A stretch of 64,000 bases of DNA, from contig CM075937.1 in NCBI GenBank assembly GCA_038030265.1, forward strand, positions 1 through 64,000. The letters are read 5' to 3'. The position numbers and the translations under genes were made by a program. Positions 54,349-63,808 of this stretch are shown piece by piece. Every line of letters begins with the position of its first letter. The stretch's first letter is position 1. Under the pieces are notes generated by a model, which did not search any database, was not told the DNA's origin, and saw only the letters and a list, made by a program, of their open reading frames with translations. This DNA comes from Corythucha ciliata (lineage: Eukaryota > Arthropoda > Insecta > Hemiptera > Tingidae).

Positions 54349-55146
54349 ATGCCCTTAAAATTAACCAACCCGCTTGCTTTTTTAGATTTAGAAACTACAG
54401 GCACCAACGTGGTACACGATCGCATTGTAGAAATTGCAATGATTAAACTTATGCCCGGTGGCAACCGCATAACCTTTTACAAAAGAATTAACCCAGAACA
54501 AGCTATTCCTACTGAAGCCAGTTTAATTCATGGTATTTATGATGAGGATATAAAAGACAAACCAACCTTTAAACAAATAGGTAAAGAATTGATTGCGTTT
54601 TTAAAGGGAGCAGACTTAGCGGGTTTTAATCTGCTGCGTTTTGATATACCTATATTAGCAGAAAGCTTTTTGCGCGCAGAACTAGATTTTAAAGTAGAAA
54701 ATCGAAAAATTGTAGATGTGCAAAAGCTTTTTCACCTCATGGAGAAAAGAACGCTAAAAGCAGCGTATCAATTTTATTGTCAAAAAGAGCTAGAAGGCGC
54801 CCATAACGCTATGGTAGATATAGAAGCTACTGTAGAAATATTAATGGAACAAATAAAAAGATATGAAAATCAATCTGTAATTGATCCTTTAGGCAATACA
54901 TTGGGGGTTATAAAAAATGATGTAGCTAGGCTACATGATTTAACCAATACCAACATGGTCGATTTTGCAGGTAGAATGGTCTACAATGAACAACATTTAC
55001 CCATCTTTAACTTTGGCAAACACAAAGGCAAAACAGTATCAGAGGTACTCAAACTAGAACCTTCTTACTATAACTGGATCATGCAAGGTGACTTTCCTCT
55101 GGATACCAAACGGAAATTAACACAAATTAAAATGGGAATTATTTAA
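54349..55146 (+). CDS. DEDDh 3'-5' exonuclease (DNA polymerase III epsilon-like)
   Basis: 265 residues. Exonuclease I motif D13-x-E15 (FLDLETTG), exonuclease II N94-x4-D99, exonuclease III H152-x4-D157 (HNAMVDIE). A C-terminal FGKHKGKTVSEV...YNWI domain (about 220-255) is like that found in exodeoxyribonuclease X-type proteins. It may be the replicative proofreading subunit or a repair exonuclease; in small genomes one protein may serve both. Starts 142 bp from the divergent mutY. Confidence 0.88.
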   Translation: MPLKLTNPLAFLDLETTGTNVVHDRIVEIAMIKLMPGGNRITFYKRINPEQAIPTEASLIHGIYDEDIKDKPTFKQIGKELIAFLKGADLAGFNLLRFDIPILAESFLRAELDFKVENRKIVDVQKLFHLMEKRTLKAAYQFYCQKELEGAHNAMVDIEATVEILMEQIKRYENQSVIDPLGNTLGVIKNDVARLHDLTNTNMVDFAGRMVYNEQHLPIFNFGKHKGKTVSEVLKLEPSYYNWIMQGDFPLDTKRKLTQIKMGII

Positions 55147-55162
55147 CCAAATTGCATGACAC

Positions 55163-57577
55163 TTGAAAAAATTTGCAGATGTTATCCTACCACTTCCGAT
55201 TAAACCTTTAACCTACCATATTCCTGCTATATATCAGAATAAGGTAGATAGAGGCAGTAGCGTACTGGTGCCGCTGCGTGGCGGCAAGCTCTTACTGGGT
55301 ATTGTTTTTGCATGCCATAATCAAGCGCCTACTTATGCTACAAAGGATATATTAGGTGTAATCTATGGTGTGCCTTTATTTACACCTCAGCAACTGAGTT
55401 TTCTAAAGTGGATCGCTGATTACTACTTATCTACCCTCGGTACAACCTTATCACTCGCATGGCCTAAAGGCTTTGATGTAACCAATGGGATCGTTTTTCA
55501 AATCAATAAAACGGTTCCTCCATTAGAGGTCGAGTGTTCCATGAAGGCTATACTCGGTGCGCTACAACACCAACCTGCATCCTACAAAGCCATTCTCCAA
55601 TGCATGGAGCCAAAAGAAGCCAATAAAGCGCTTATATCTTTGCTCTCAGAAAGATTGATAGAAGCAGTTGCAGCAACCACAATCGATCCAATAGATGATG
55701 ACAACCCCTACTTTAGCCTCTCTCCTACCATCCATCTAACGCCAGACGCCATTGAAAAACTAGCACCACGTTCACCCAAACAACAAAAACTTTTAGCCCA
55801 TTTTTTGGAAAAATCAACGATACATGCTTCTAAAAAAGAACTTTTAGCCTATTCCAAGTCAGCTTTTTATATACTGTACAAGAAGGGCATTTTAATAAAA
55901 AGACCACTCACTTCATTGCCTGCATCGATTTTTACTGAACCCTTAGCCCCATTAGCCACTTTAACCACATCGCAAAAACAAGCACTGATAGACATTCAAA
56001 AACAATTTACTACGCAAACAACGGTATTGCTACATGGGGCTATAGGAAGCGGCAAAACAGAGCTCTATATGCATCTGATTGCATCTGCATTGCAGCAACA
56101 AAAACAGGTATTGTTTTTAGTACCAGAGATCGGTTTGGTAACGCATATCGTAGAACGGATACGCCCTTTTCTAGGCGCATGGTTGGTAGTGCACCATTCT
56201 AAACAATCCCATAAAGAGCGTTTAAAAACATGGTTTCGGCTATTACACCAGACCCCATTGGTGGTAATAGGTACACGTTCTGCACTCCTACTGCCTTTTA
56301 AGGCGCTACAACTGATTATCGTAGATGAAGAACACGATCCTGCCTATAAACAAAACGATGCGATGCCCACCTACCACGCACGAGAAAGCAGTATCCTATT
56401 GGCCCAACAACATTCGGCCAATGTTTTACTAGGTTCAGGTACACCTTCGATAGAAAGTTACTATAATGCCCAATCTGGCAAATATGGCCTAGTCACATTA
56501 CACCACAGATTTGGCACAGCCAACCCACCTAAATTATTTTTTATTGATTTAAACATAGAAAAAAAGCGCAAAGCGATGCGCGAATATTGCTCACTTACAC
56601 TATTGGATAAGCTAAACAAGAATACTATAGAAGGGGGTCAAGCAATGATTTTTCAAAACAGAAGAGGCTATGCGCAATATTTTTTATGTACGACTTGTGG
56701 ATGGATCCCCCGTTGCCTTACTTGCGCCGTAAGCCTTACCTACCATCAAGCGGCAAACCAGCTGCGCTGCCATTACTGTGACTATGCGACTCCCCCTTTT
56801 TGTTCGTGCAACCAGTGTGGATCTCAGGAGCTACACAACATAGGCTTTGGCACAGAAAAAATAGAAGAGGGTTTGCAACTTATTTTTCCGGAACAAAAAA
56901 TTGGCCGCATGGACTTAGATAGCACAAAAGGAAAAAATAGTTACCAATCTATTCTAAAAGAGGTAAGTGCTGGATCCATAGATATCTTAGTGGGCACACA
57001 AATGATGGCCAAAGGATTGGATTTCGCCAACATACGCCTTATAGGCATACTAGATATAGATGGATTGCTCTACTTTCCTGATTTTAGATCCAATGAAAAA
57101 TGTTTTCAACTCATTACACAGTTGGCAGGGAGAGCAGGTAGACGCAACCAACAAGGGCGTGTTTTTATTCAAACGAGGCAAACGGATCATCCGTTGTTTC
57201 ATTACTTATCTAATGGTGATTACGAAGGCATGTACCAATCTGAGTTAGCAGAAAGAAAACGGTTTCTATATCCTCCCTATGTTAGGCTGATTAAACTAAG
57301 CTTAAGTGCTATGGACGCTACTATCTTAGCATCTGGCGCCATTGCATTAAAAAAAATCTTAGTAAAAAAATTTGAGGGTATGGTACTAGGCCCTCAACAA
57401 CCATTGGTCAGCAAAGTCAGAAACCATTTTTTATTAGATCTATTTTTAAAAATAGCCAGTAATCGTTTCACGGAACTGCAAAAGGCCAAAGAAACCCTAA
57501 AAAGCGCCTGCAAATATCTACTTGGTAGAGGTATCTATAAAAAAATAAAAGTACTGTTGGATGTAGATCCAATCTAG
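55163..57577 (+). CDS. priA: Primosomal protein N' (replication restart helicase PriA)
   Basis: 804 residues with a TTG start at 55,163, 17 bp after the exonuclease stop. Restarts stalled replication forks by loading DnaB. N-terminal DNA-binding domain (FADVILPLPIKPLTYHIP), Walker A GAIGSGKTEL (about 292-301), DEEHD motif II (about 387-391), zinc-binding cysteines (CTTCGWIPRCLTC ... CHYCDY ... CNQCGS, about 510-555), and motif VI QLAGRAGRR. Intact. An ATG six bases upstream (55,157) is in the same frame and could be the real start. Confidence 0.95.
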   Translation: MKKFADVILPLPIKPLTYHIPAIYQNKVDRGSSVLVPLRGGKLLLGIVFACHNQAPTYATKDILGVIYGVPLFTPQQLSFLKWIADYYLSTLGTTLSLAWPKGFDVTNGIVFQINKTVPPLEVECSMKAILGALQHQPASYKAILQCMEPKEANKALISLLSERLIEAVAATTIDPIDDDNPYFSLSPTIHLTPDAIEKLAPRSPKQQKLLAHFLEKSTIHASKKELLAYSKSAFYILYKKGILIKRPLTSLPASIFTEPLAPLATLTTSQKQALIDIQKQFTTQTTVLLHGAIGSGKTELYMHLIASALQQQKQVLFLVPEIGLVTHIVERIRPFLGAWLVVHHSKQSHKERLKTWFRLLHQTPLVVIGTRSALLLPFKALQLIIVDEEHDPAYKQNDAMPTYHARESSILLAQQHSANVLLGSGTPSIESYYNAQSGKYGLVTLHHRFGTANPPKLFFIDLNIEKKRKAMREYCSLTLLDKLNKNTIEGGQAMIFQNRRGYAQYFLCTTCGWIPRCLTCAVSLTYHQAANQLRCHYCDYATPPFCSCNQCGSQELHNIGFGTEKIEEGLQLIFPEQKIGRMDLDSTKGKNSYQSILKEVSAGSIDILVGTQMMAKGLDFANIRLIGILDIDGLLYFPDFRSNEKCFQLITQLAGRAGRRNQQGRVFIQTRQTDHPLFHYLSNGDYEGMYQSELAERKRFLYPPYVRLIKLSLSAMDATILASGAIALKKILVKKFEGMVLGPQQPLVSKVRNHFLLDLFLKIASNRFTELQKAKETLKSACKYLLGRGIYKKIKVLLDVDPI

Positions 57578-57662
57578 TCGATACGACCTCAACTGCCCCT
57601 CAAATACACCTGAGTATTTTTCGGTGCGCGGCTGCACTGCTCCTGTCTCCGCTCAATGCATT

Positions 57663-57925
57663 GGTTTTTAGGCGATTATATTTTCCTGAATTCGCCCATG
57701 GACGCTCGAGGGATAAGGTTTCGCCCACGGACGCCGATAAAAAGTTTGGCATACAGTAAAATAATGCAACGAATGGTTCTCCAGCGGGAAAAACAGAAAT
57801 CGCCCGCTGCGCGGGCTCAAGCTGTTTTCCTGATCCGCTGCATAACCATTCGTCTTAAAGTTGCCAGTTTACTGAAGCCGCCCAATTTTTTTATCGGCGT
57901 CCATTAAGCTCTTTAAAGTTGACGC
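57663..57925 (+). repeat. MITE-like element, long copy with internal palindrome
   Basis: The core 57,729-57,902 (174 bp) ends in inverted repeats (ggacgccgataaaaa... and its complement). Inside is an extended palindrome, 57,771-57,851, whose arms include gaatggtt / aaccattc and whose centre is gcccgctgcgcgggc. The flanks are shared with the copy at 50.2 kb. An 83-codon ORF across it is not convincing. Confidence 0.85.
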
Positions 57926-58001
57926 ATAAGAGACAAAATTCTTGTTTACCACTAATTTGAACGGAAAAAATTTAAGAAGTTTATATAATTTTACGCACAA
58001 T

Positions 58002-58715
58002 CTACAGAATGTAAGGAATTAGCATATTTAGGAAGTAAACAGCTAAAAGAAATTGTATACCACAGAACAGCATTATAGCCATTTTAAAGACATACTCCTT
58101 ATACATAGTGTAAGAGTGATATCTTTTTGCCAACAATTTGTCTATCCAGGATATAAATAGAATTTTCAGTAGATTACCGATCAAGTGTGTGCATATAACT
58201 AGAGAAAATTTAAATAAAGATGCGGGTATGAGTATTTTTTTAAAGCTAGAAAGTGCATATACAGGAGTTATTGCTGCAAGCGAATACATTATAGTTGTAG
58301 GCATCATTGCATAGACCAACGACAAAGCAAAAGGACGCCTGGGTAACCAGCTAAAGGTATGAGGTGATTTTGTATACCGTTTTTGTATTACTTTTGCTAG
58401 CATATACAGCAGAAACAATAGGCTGGATAGTCCTGCACTTAAGCAGGTGAGGAATGCAGAATAGTCACCAGCAGCACAACCTTTCAGGTAGATTATGAAC
58501 AGCACCCCTGTATAGATTATATCTACAAAGAAGATCCCTATAGCGGTTTTGAAGCCTAGATGCCTACTATGCCGAAATGACAAAATAAGTAACATCAAAC
58601 TAGGGATGGCCATAAAACCAATCACCGCAATCATGGAACAATCCATAGATGAAGGTTTTATTGGTTCGCCTTGTATGCGCTCTGCTAGCGCACGTATATA
58701 ATTATTTATCAACAT
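58002..58715 (-). CDS. Multi-pass membrane protein of unknown function
   Basis: 237 residues, family not recognised. About six hydrophobic segments (near 27-45, 53-75, 85-108, 128-152, 165-190, 205-235) separated by short basic loops. Its ATG at 58,715 overlaps the stop of a small lipoprotein-like gene by 7 nt, suggesting coupled translation and a shared job at the inner membrane. Confidence 0.7.
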   Translation of the reverse strand: MLINNYIRALAERIQGEPIKPSSMDCSMIAVIGFMAIPSLMLLILSFRHSRHLGFKTAIGIFFVDIIYTGVLFIIYLKGCAAGDYSAFLTCLSAGLSSLLFLLYMLAKVIQKRYTKSPHTFSWLPRRPFALSLVYAMMPTTIMYSLAAITPVYALSSFKKILIPASLFKFSLVICTHLIGNLLKILFISWIDKLLAKRYHSYTMYKEYVFKMAIMLFCGIQFLLAVYFLNMLIPYIL

Positions 58716-58855
58716 CTTTTAAGTTGGCTGTTGAGTTGAGTTGTCTCTATCTGATCCCTCTGACCACTTTCGTCTTGACTTCGAAACATATGAGACGCAC
58801 TCTCTAACCCATTACAGGAAGGACTCAGTGAAAACAAAACTAAATACTTTTTCAT
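58709..58855 (-). CDS. Small lipoprotein-like protein, 48 residues
   Basis: ATG at 58,855, TGA at 58,709. N-terminus MKKYLVLFSLSPSCNG looks like a short lipoprotein signal with Cys14; the remaining 34 residues are polar and Gln/Ser-rich. The SCNG box recalls FISCNG in the protein at 41,504. Overlaps the membrane-protein gene by 7 nt. Short, so not certain. Confidence 0.5.
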   Translation of the reverse strand: MKKYLVLFSLSPSCNGLESASHMFRSQDESGQRDQIETTQLNSQLKRC

Positions 58856-59010
58856 GATAGGATACTTTTTGATAAAAATATCAAGATTATTAAAATCTGC
58901 TCACGCAGAAAAAATATTATGCAATTTTACGAATCTTTTTAGTAAAAAGCAAATAAAATTTGCATATCTGGTCAAATAAACGGTAAAAAAAGGATTTTTA
59001 TTGCACTTTT

Positions 59011-59038
59011 TGCTTGATAAAAAAGTAAAAAATCAAGC
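59011..59038. terminator. Weak hairpin in the 58,856-59,121 intergenic region
   Basis: gcttgat and atcaagc are separated by an A-rich loop, with a T-rich run on one side. It could end transcription of the MIO gene. Pairing is short; nothing else is seen in this 266-bp interval. Confidence 0.25.
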
Positions 59039-59121
59039 GTCTTGGAAAAGGCTCTGCTTGCAGCAGTTTTTTGCATAAGTAATTGTTGTAGGAATCGGTT
59101 TCATAGGCTCAGCAAGCGACC

Positions 59122-60709
59122 CTATCTGATCTCAATTCCTGTACTTAGTATATTGTTTAATAGTTCTCCTTTTTCAAGAAATTTTGATATACGATTAATA
59201 TCATCACTCATATATCTATCTTCGTTTAACGTAGGAACTTGTGATCGAACAGATTTATGAGTTAATTTTCCAATTGGACTTAACTGATCATAGTGACCAG
59301 CAATGTCAATAGCTTGTGCTGCACATAAAAGTTCAATAGCTAGAATATAATTGTTGTTTTGCATAATACGTTTACAATTTCTTGCTGCTATTAATCCCAT
59401 ACTTACTACATCCTGATTATCAACATTAGAAGGAATACTTTGGATGCTAGATGGCGTACATATAGTTCTATTTTCTGCTACTAATGCAGTTGCTGGATAC
59501 TGAGCCCCTTCAAACCCACAGTTTAAACCTGGAGTTAACTTTGTAAGAAATTCTGGTAATCCGTTATTGAGATGTATGTTCAACAATCTATTCGTTCTTC
59601 TTTCTGATATTACACCAAGTTGTGTAAGCGCGATTGACAAAAAGTCCATGGCAAATGCTATTGGTTGACCATGAAAGTTACCACCATGAAATACTTCTTT
59701 CCCTTCAAAAAAAAGAGGATTGTCATTCGAAGAATTAAGTTCTATTACTAAGACATTATTAGCATAATTTAATGTATCCTTAATGGCTCCAACCATTTGT
59801 GGCACGCATCTTAAGGTATATGCTTTTTGCAGATATACTTTAGTTTTACATTTACCTTCATTTTTTAGTTTGAGTAAATCAGATTTTAATTTTTGATGAG
59901 AAGAAATCAATTTACTTTTTTTAACTAAATTCAATATATTAAATGCACTATCTATTTGACCTTGATGTGGTCTGCCTAGTATGAAAGGCTCCATCAGAGG
60001 CTCTTTGATTCTCTAAAACAAGTGCTGTTATCACTTCCGCTTGCTTTACCTGAACTTGAGCATCATGCAATATTAGCACCCCAATTCCTGTCATAGCAGA
60101 AGTGCCATTTATTAGCGCTAATCCTTCCTTATACTTTAGCTGTAGTGGGTCTAATTTATGTTTAGACAGTATTTCTCTTGTTGGAATTATTTTATTATTC
60201 TCTCCAAACACATATCCTTCTCCTATTAGGGTTATTGCAAGGTGAGCTAGAGGACCTAAATCTCCACTAGCTCCTAAAGAGCCGATTTCAGGAATTGCTG
60301 GTATAATCCCCTCATTTAGAAATAAAGCCATTCTATCTACTAATTCTTCTCGTACAGCTGAGTATCCCCTGCAAAATGTATTTATTCTTGCTGCTAGAAT
60401 AGCTTTTGATTCTTCCTTTGAGAAATAATTTCCTACACAAGCAGAATGACTTCTAATCAGATTTGTTTGCAATTCAGTTTCTTTTGAATTATCTACCAAC
60501 ATATAAACCATTTCACCATATCCAGTAGTCACACCATATATAGCTTCACGATCTACAATTTGATCCAATATTGCTCTAGAGGACCTGATGCGTTGTCTAG
60601 TAGAATCATCTATAACCGCATTACTATGCCCTCTAGCTATGTGACAAATATCATTAATGCTAACGTTGTGGCCATTTAGGTATACTGGGTTTTCCATTTT
60701 CTTTTGCAT
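59122..60709 (-). pseudogene. MIO-type aromatic amino-acid ammonia-lyase or aminomutase (HutH/PAL/TAL family), frameshifted
   Basis: Full-length family member of about 525 codons in two frames. The first half (60,709 to about 60,000) has the tyrosine loop IYGVTTGYG and the A147-S148-G149 triad in GSLGASGDLGPLAH, which forms the MIO prosthetic group. The second half (59,994-59,122) has RPHQGQIDSAF and SSNDNPLF, both family blocks. One extra base between about 59,995 and 60,015 shifts the frame. The specificity pair after NLIR is Ser-His, as in histidine-type enzymes, but RSH also occurs in aminomutases as I recall, so the substrate is open. Neighbours are a MATE exporter and an ATP-grasp ligase on the same strand, not histidine-degradation genes, which argues against catabolism and for making a small molecule. 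Confidence 0.82.
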
Positions 60710-60973
60710 GATATGGTATCTTTATTTTATGGTAATAAACCAAAAAATAACAGGAAATACTAAGCGTGCAAAGTATGAAATGATTTCTGGACAAAAATAA
60801 GCATAATCGTGAAACGATGTGCATTGGACTTATAGGTGAAACAAATTGCAGAAGAATATGATGTACGTTAACTTTTCAGGGTATCTATGGTGAAATATTC
60901 TACTGAATAGAAAAAGGGATGTAACACTTCAACGCTTCTTGTACTAGTCTTGAAAGTTCAAAATAGTTTTCTT

Positions 60974-62320
60974 TTAAGCATACATATTTTTTTTATTATA
61001 TTTTTTTAAAAATCGAACAAACAGTATACTGCCTGATATTAAAAAAGCAACAATCTTGCTTATCCAAACAGATGGAATACCCAAGTTTACTACCTTGATA
61101 AGCAAATAACACAAGGGAATACCTATTAACCAATTACTTAATGTAGCAATCAAAAATGGAAAAAATGTATCCTTTAATCCCCTTAAAAGTCCTAAGTTGA
61201 TTGTATAAAACCCATCTACAAGAATAAGCAATAGAGCTAAAGGAATAGAGGAACAAATCATACTGTAGTATGTTGCACTCCCCTTATAACATACAGTGAA
61301 AATGAAAAATGAGTAATAGGCTATAAAAAAAGCCCATACCAACATAACCATGCCAGTAGTCCCATAATATATCCAAATAGATTGTTTTTTTTCTTTGTGA
61401 TTGGCACAACGGGTTTGCTTAACTAAAGTAGAAGCTGCTAAAGAAAACCCCCAATTAATTCCAATAGGCAAACTAATGATATTGTCTAATATAGCATTGG
61501 CTCCTTTATATAACGCCCCAAGGCTTCCTACCATAAGCCCTGTACAAGAAAAGAAAAAAAATTCTAAAAATAGTTGGGCTCCAATAGGAATACCTAAAGT
61601 TAATAGCTTTTTGATATATTGTCGATCAAAGTAAGATGGAGTCAATTGATGCTTTAAATCAGTTCCCAATCTTTTCCATACATATGGCATAAGTGCCATC
61701 GCCATAATAAACTTACTACATACAGTTGCTACACCTGCTCCAATCAGACCATTTGTAAAATTGCCTATGTTAACATATATAAATAAATAATTCAGTATAA
61801 TATTGGCAATCAATCCGATCATAGTTACTATAAAGATAGGCTTTGTAGTACCAAGGCCTTCTAAATAGCGACAAAAAGTATTATAGACCATCGTAGGAAA
61901 AATGGAAAAAGCCAGCCATGGCATGTAGTATGCGGCCATCTTTATTGCTTGTGAATCTTGTTTAAGGTAAGGCAACCAATCGATCATACATAATAAAAGA
62001 GAGCCAAAAATGATCGACCCAAATACATTAATAGACAAGCTGTTGTAAAACCATTTCGTGTTTTCATATATAGTTTCGTGATTGAGTTTTTCTATAAAAG
62101 GTTGCAGTCCATAAGCGATACCAGCAGGAAAAATAGAGCATACAATAGCTAAATCTGCACTTATAGAAACAGCAGCTACGGAAACCATACCTAAATGTGC
62201 AATCATAAGTAAGTCCGTAATCGGCATTAGATAATGAACCATCATACTTAGTATGATAGGAGTAGATTGTTTCAAAAAATGGATCATTTGAAAGGTTTTA
62301 TCGCTTGGAATGAACAGCAT
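60974..62320 (-). CDS. MATE-family multidrug/metabolite exporter
   Basis: 448 residues, inner membrane, 12 hydrophobic segments. Two MatE domains (about 10-170 and 235-400). Family features: PIILSMMVHYLMPITDLLMI at the start, YLEGLGTTKP after segment 4 and the mirrored LRGLKDT in the second half. Exports small molecules by Na+ or H+ antiport. Its ATG (62,318-62,320) shares one base with the TAA of the ATP-grasp gene (TAATG), so the two are co-translated. It is intact although both enzyme genes around it are frameshifted. Confidence 0.93.
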   Translation of the reverse strand: MLFIPSDKTFQMIHFLKQSTPIILSMMVHYLMPITDLLMIAHLGMVSVAAVSISADLAIVCSIFPAGIAYGLQPFIEKLNHETIYENTKWFYNSLSINVFGSIIFGSLLLCMIDWLPYLKQDSQAIKMAAYYMPWLAFSIFPTMVYNTFCRYLEGLGTTKPIFIVTMIGLIANIILNYLFIYVNIGNFTNGLIGAGVATVCSKFIMAMALMPYVWKRLGTDLKHQLTPSYFDRQYIKKLLTLGIPIGAQLFLEFFFFSCTGLMVGSLGALYKGANAILDNIISLPIGINWGFSLAASTLVKQTRCANHKEKKQSIWIYYGTTGMVMLVWAFFIAYYSFFIFTVCYKGSATYYSMICSSIPLALLLILVDGFYTINLGLLRGLKDTFFPFLIATLSNWLIGIPLCYLLIKVVNLGIPSVWISKIVAFLISGSILFVRFLKKYNKKNMYA

Positions 62321-63697
62321 TAACTATATATAAATGGTTTAAATTCTTTTAGATAATTAAAATCTTTAACTAAATCAGCATATTTTTTATTACCTATTAT
62401 AACTACCAATGCAGTATGATGATGCATTAATAATGATGCAGGAGGCTCTGTCTTTTGATGGGCTACTATCCTATAATCCATTTTTAGTATGTCACTCTTA
62501 ACCTTTGGTAGAATGAGTCGGTTTATAATACCTGCTTGAGTAGGAATTTGCAGCCATGCAGTATAACAATACGCTTGTTTATTGAGTGAAATAGGCAAAT
62601 TCATTTGCAATCTATAATCAATTTCTACTAAATCTATGCCTAATGCATAATTATAAGCAGAACAAATATATCCTCCTGGTGCTCTTAATTGTGTTTCAAG
62701 AAAGATGATTTGTCCATTATAACGATCTCTGAAGGCTTCTAGATGCATGACTCCATTCGGTACAGGGAGCAAATCTCTTAAAAGAAGTAATCACTAATTC
62801 TGGTAGTTCATAAAGCGCTTTATATTTCCTAATTGTAGCAGGAATAAAAATACTACCAAAACTTTTACCATTTGCACCAACCTCCATACAAGGATATGCA
62901 TAACGACTAACTTGGGTAAAGATAACTTTGCCATTCTTAATAATGGCATCACAATGAAACAAATCAAATCTTTCCGTAGATATGAATGTTTCAAATATAA
63001 AAGGAATAGTTCGACCGTAATATTTTAAAATCTCTTTAGGGTTATACGTACAACACCATTCGGATAGATCTTCTAAATTATTTATTTTTTTTGTTTCTAA
63101 TGATCCCGCTAAATTTGTAGGCTTGACAATGATTGGGAAACCTAGTTTGTTCCCAACCATATGAATATAGTGGATAGGATCTTTTATATAACATTGATAA
63201 TCAAATAATAAAAACTTAGGATACTCTACGCTACTTCCTTTCAATCGTTGTTTCGATGTATGTTTACAACAAAATGGTAATAGTTCATTTAAGCCAGGGC
63301 CAGGAATTCCTAACTGTTCTCTAACAGAAGCAACGATCTGGAAGATCGTATCATCATTTGCAATAATCCTAGCATTTGCTATTACATTTACACGACTTTT
63401 AACTGCTTGAACGATATGTTCGACATCAAAATAATCTATAAAAATTATTTCGTCAAATCGTTTTTTTTGTTGATCTGTTAATTCATGTGTAATTAGCTTA
63501 GCAATTAGAACTAAGCGATTTTTACGAGGAAGAAACTCAAAATTACTTTTTAATGGAAAATCTTCTGATAGGACGAAATATTCCATAGGTCCGTCAAATT
63601 TTGTCGTTGCGTTTACACTAGTGAGTGCGGTAATTAAATAAAATAAATAAACTAAACACACAAACTTATTTTTTATAAAAATCTTATAATCAAACAT
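62320..63697 (-). pseudogene. ATP-grasp carboxylate-amine ligase, frameshifted
   Basis: About 458 codons in two frames. The first part (63,697 to about 62,785) carries the ATP-grasp phosphate-binding region IIVKPTNLAGS (near residue 190-200). The second part (about 62,780-62,320) has FLETQLRAPGG and ALGIDLVEID, the Mg/ATP-binding end. One extra A/T in the 62,780-62,783 run explains the shift. ATP-grasp ligases of this layout join amino acids or other acids to amines. The N-terminus from 63,697 is a signal-like hydrophobic segment (about 10-30), unusual for this family. ATG at 63,586 (MEYFVLSEDF) would remove it and may be the true start. First gene of the group with MATE and the MIO enzyme. 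Confidence 0.8.
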
Positions 63698-63808
63698 AGT
63701 TACATAAACTAAATTTATTTTCTCAAAAACTGTTCGATTGGGTCATCGATCATACCCAAAAGAATCAGCTAGACTGCCTTCTAATGAAGATATATAAGTA
63801 AACAATCA
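63698..63808. promoter_or_regulatory. Intergenic region, probable promoter of the ATP-grasp/MATE group
   Basis: AT-rich 111 bp between an incoming minus-strand gene and the ATP-grasp start. No clear -33/-7 motif could be fixed. Position alone suggests promoter or read-through region. Confidence 0.3.

Noticed and set aside
57590..57660. tRNA or small structured RNA after priA
   Set aside because: GC-rich compared with its surroundings, but I could not draw a cloverleaf or a clear terminator.
57656..57907. 83-codon ORF
   Set aside because: Lies entirely in the palindromic repeat.
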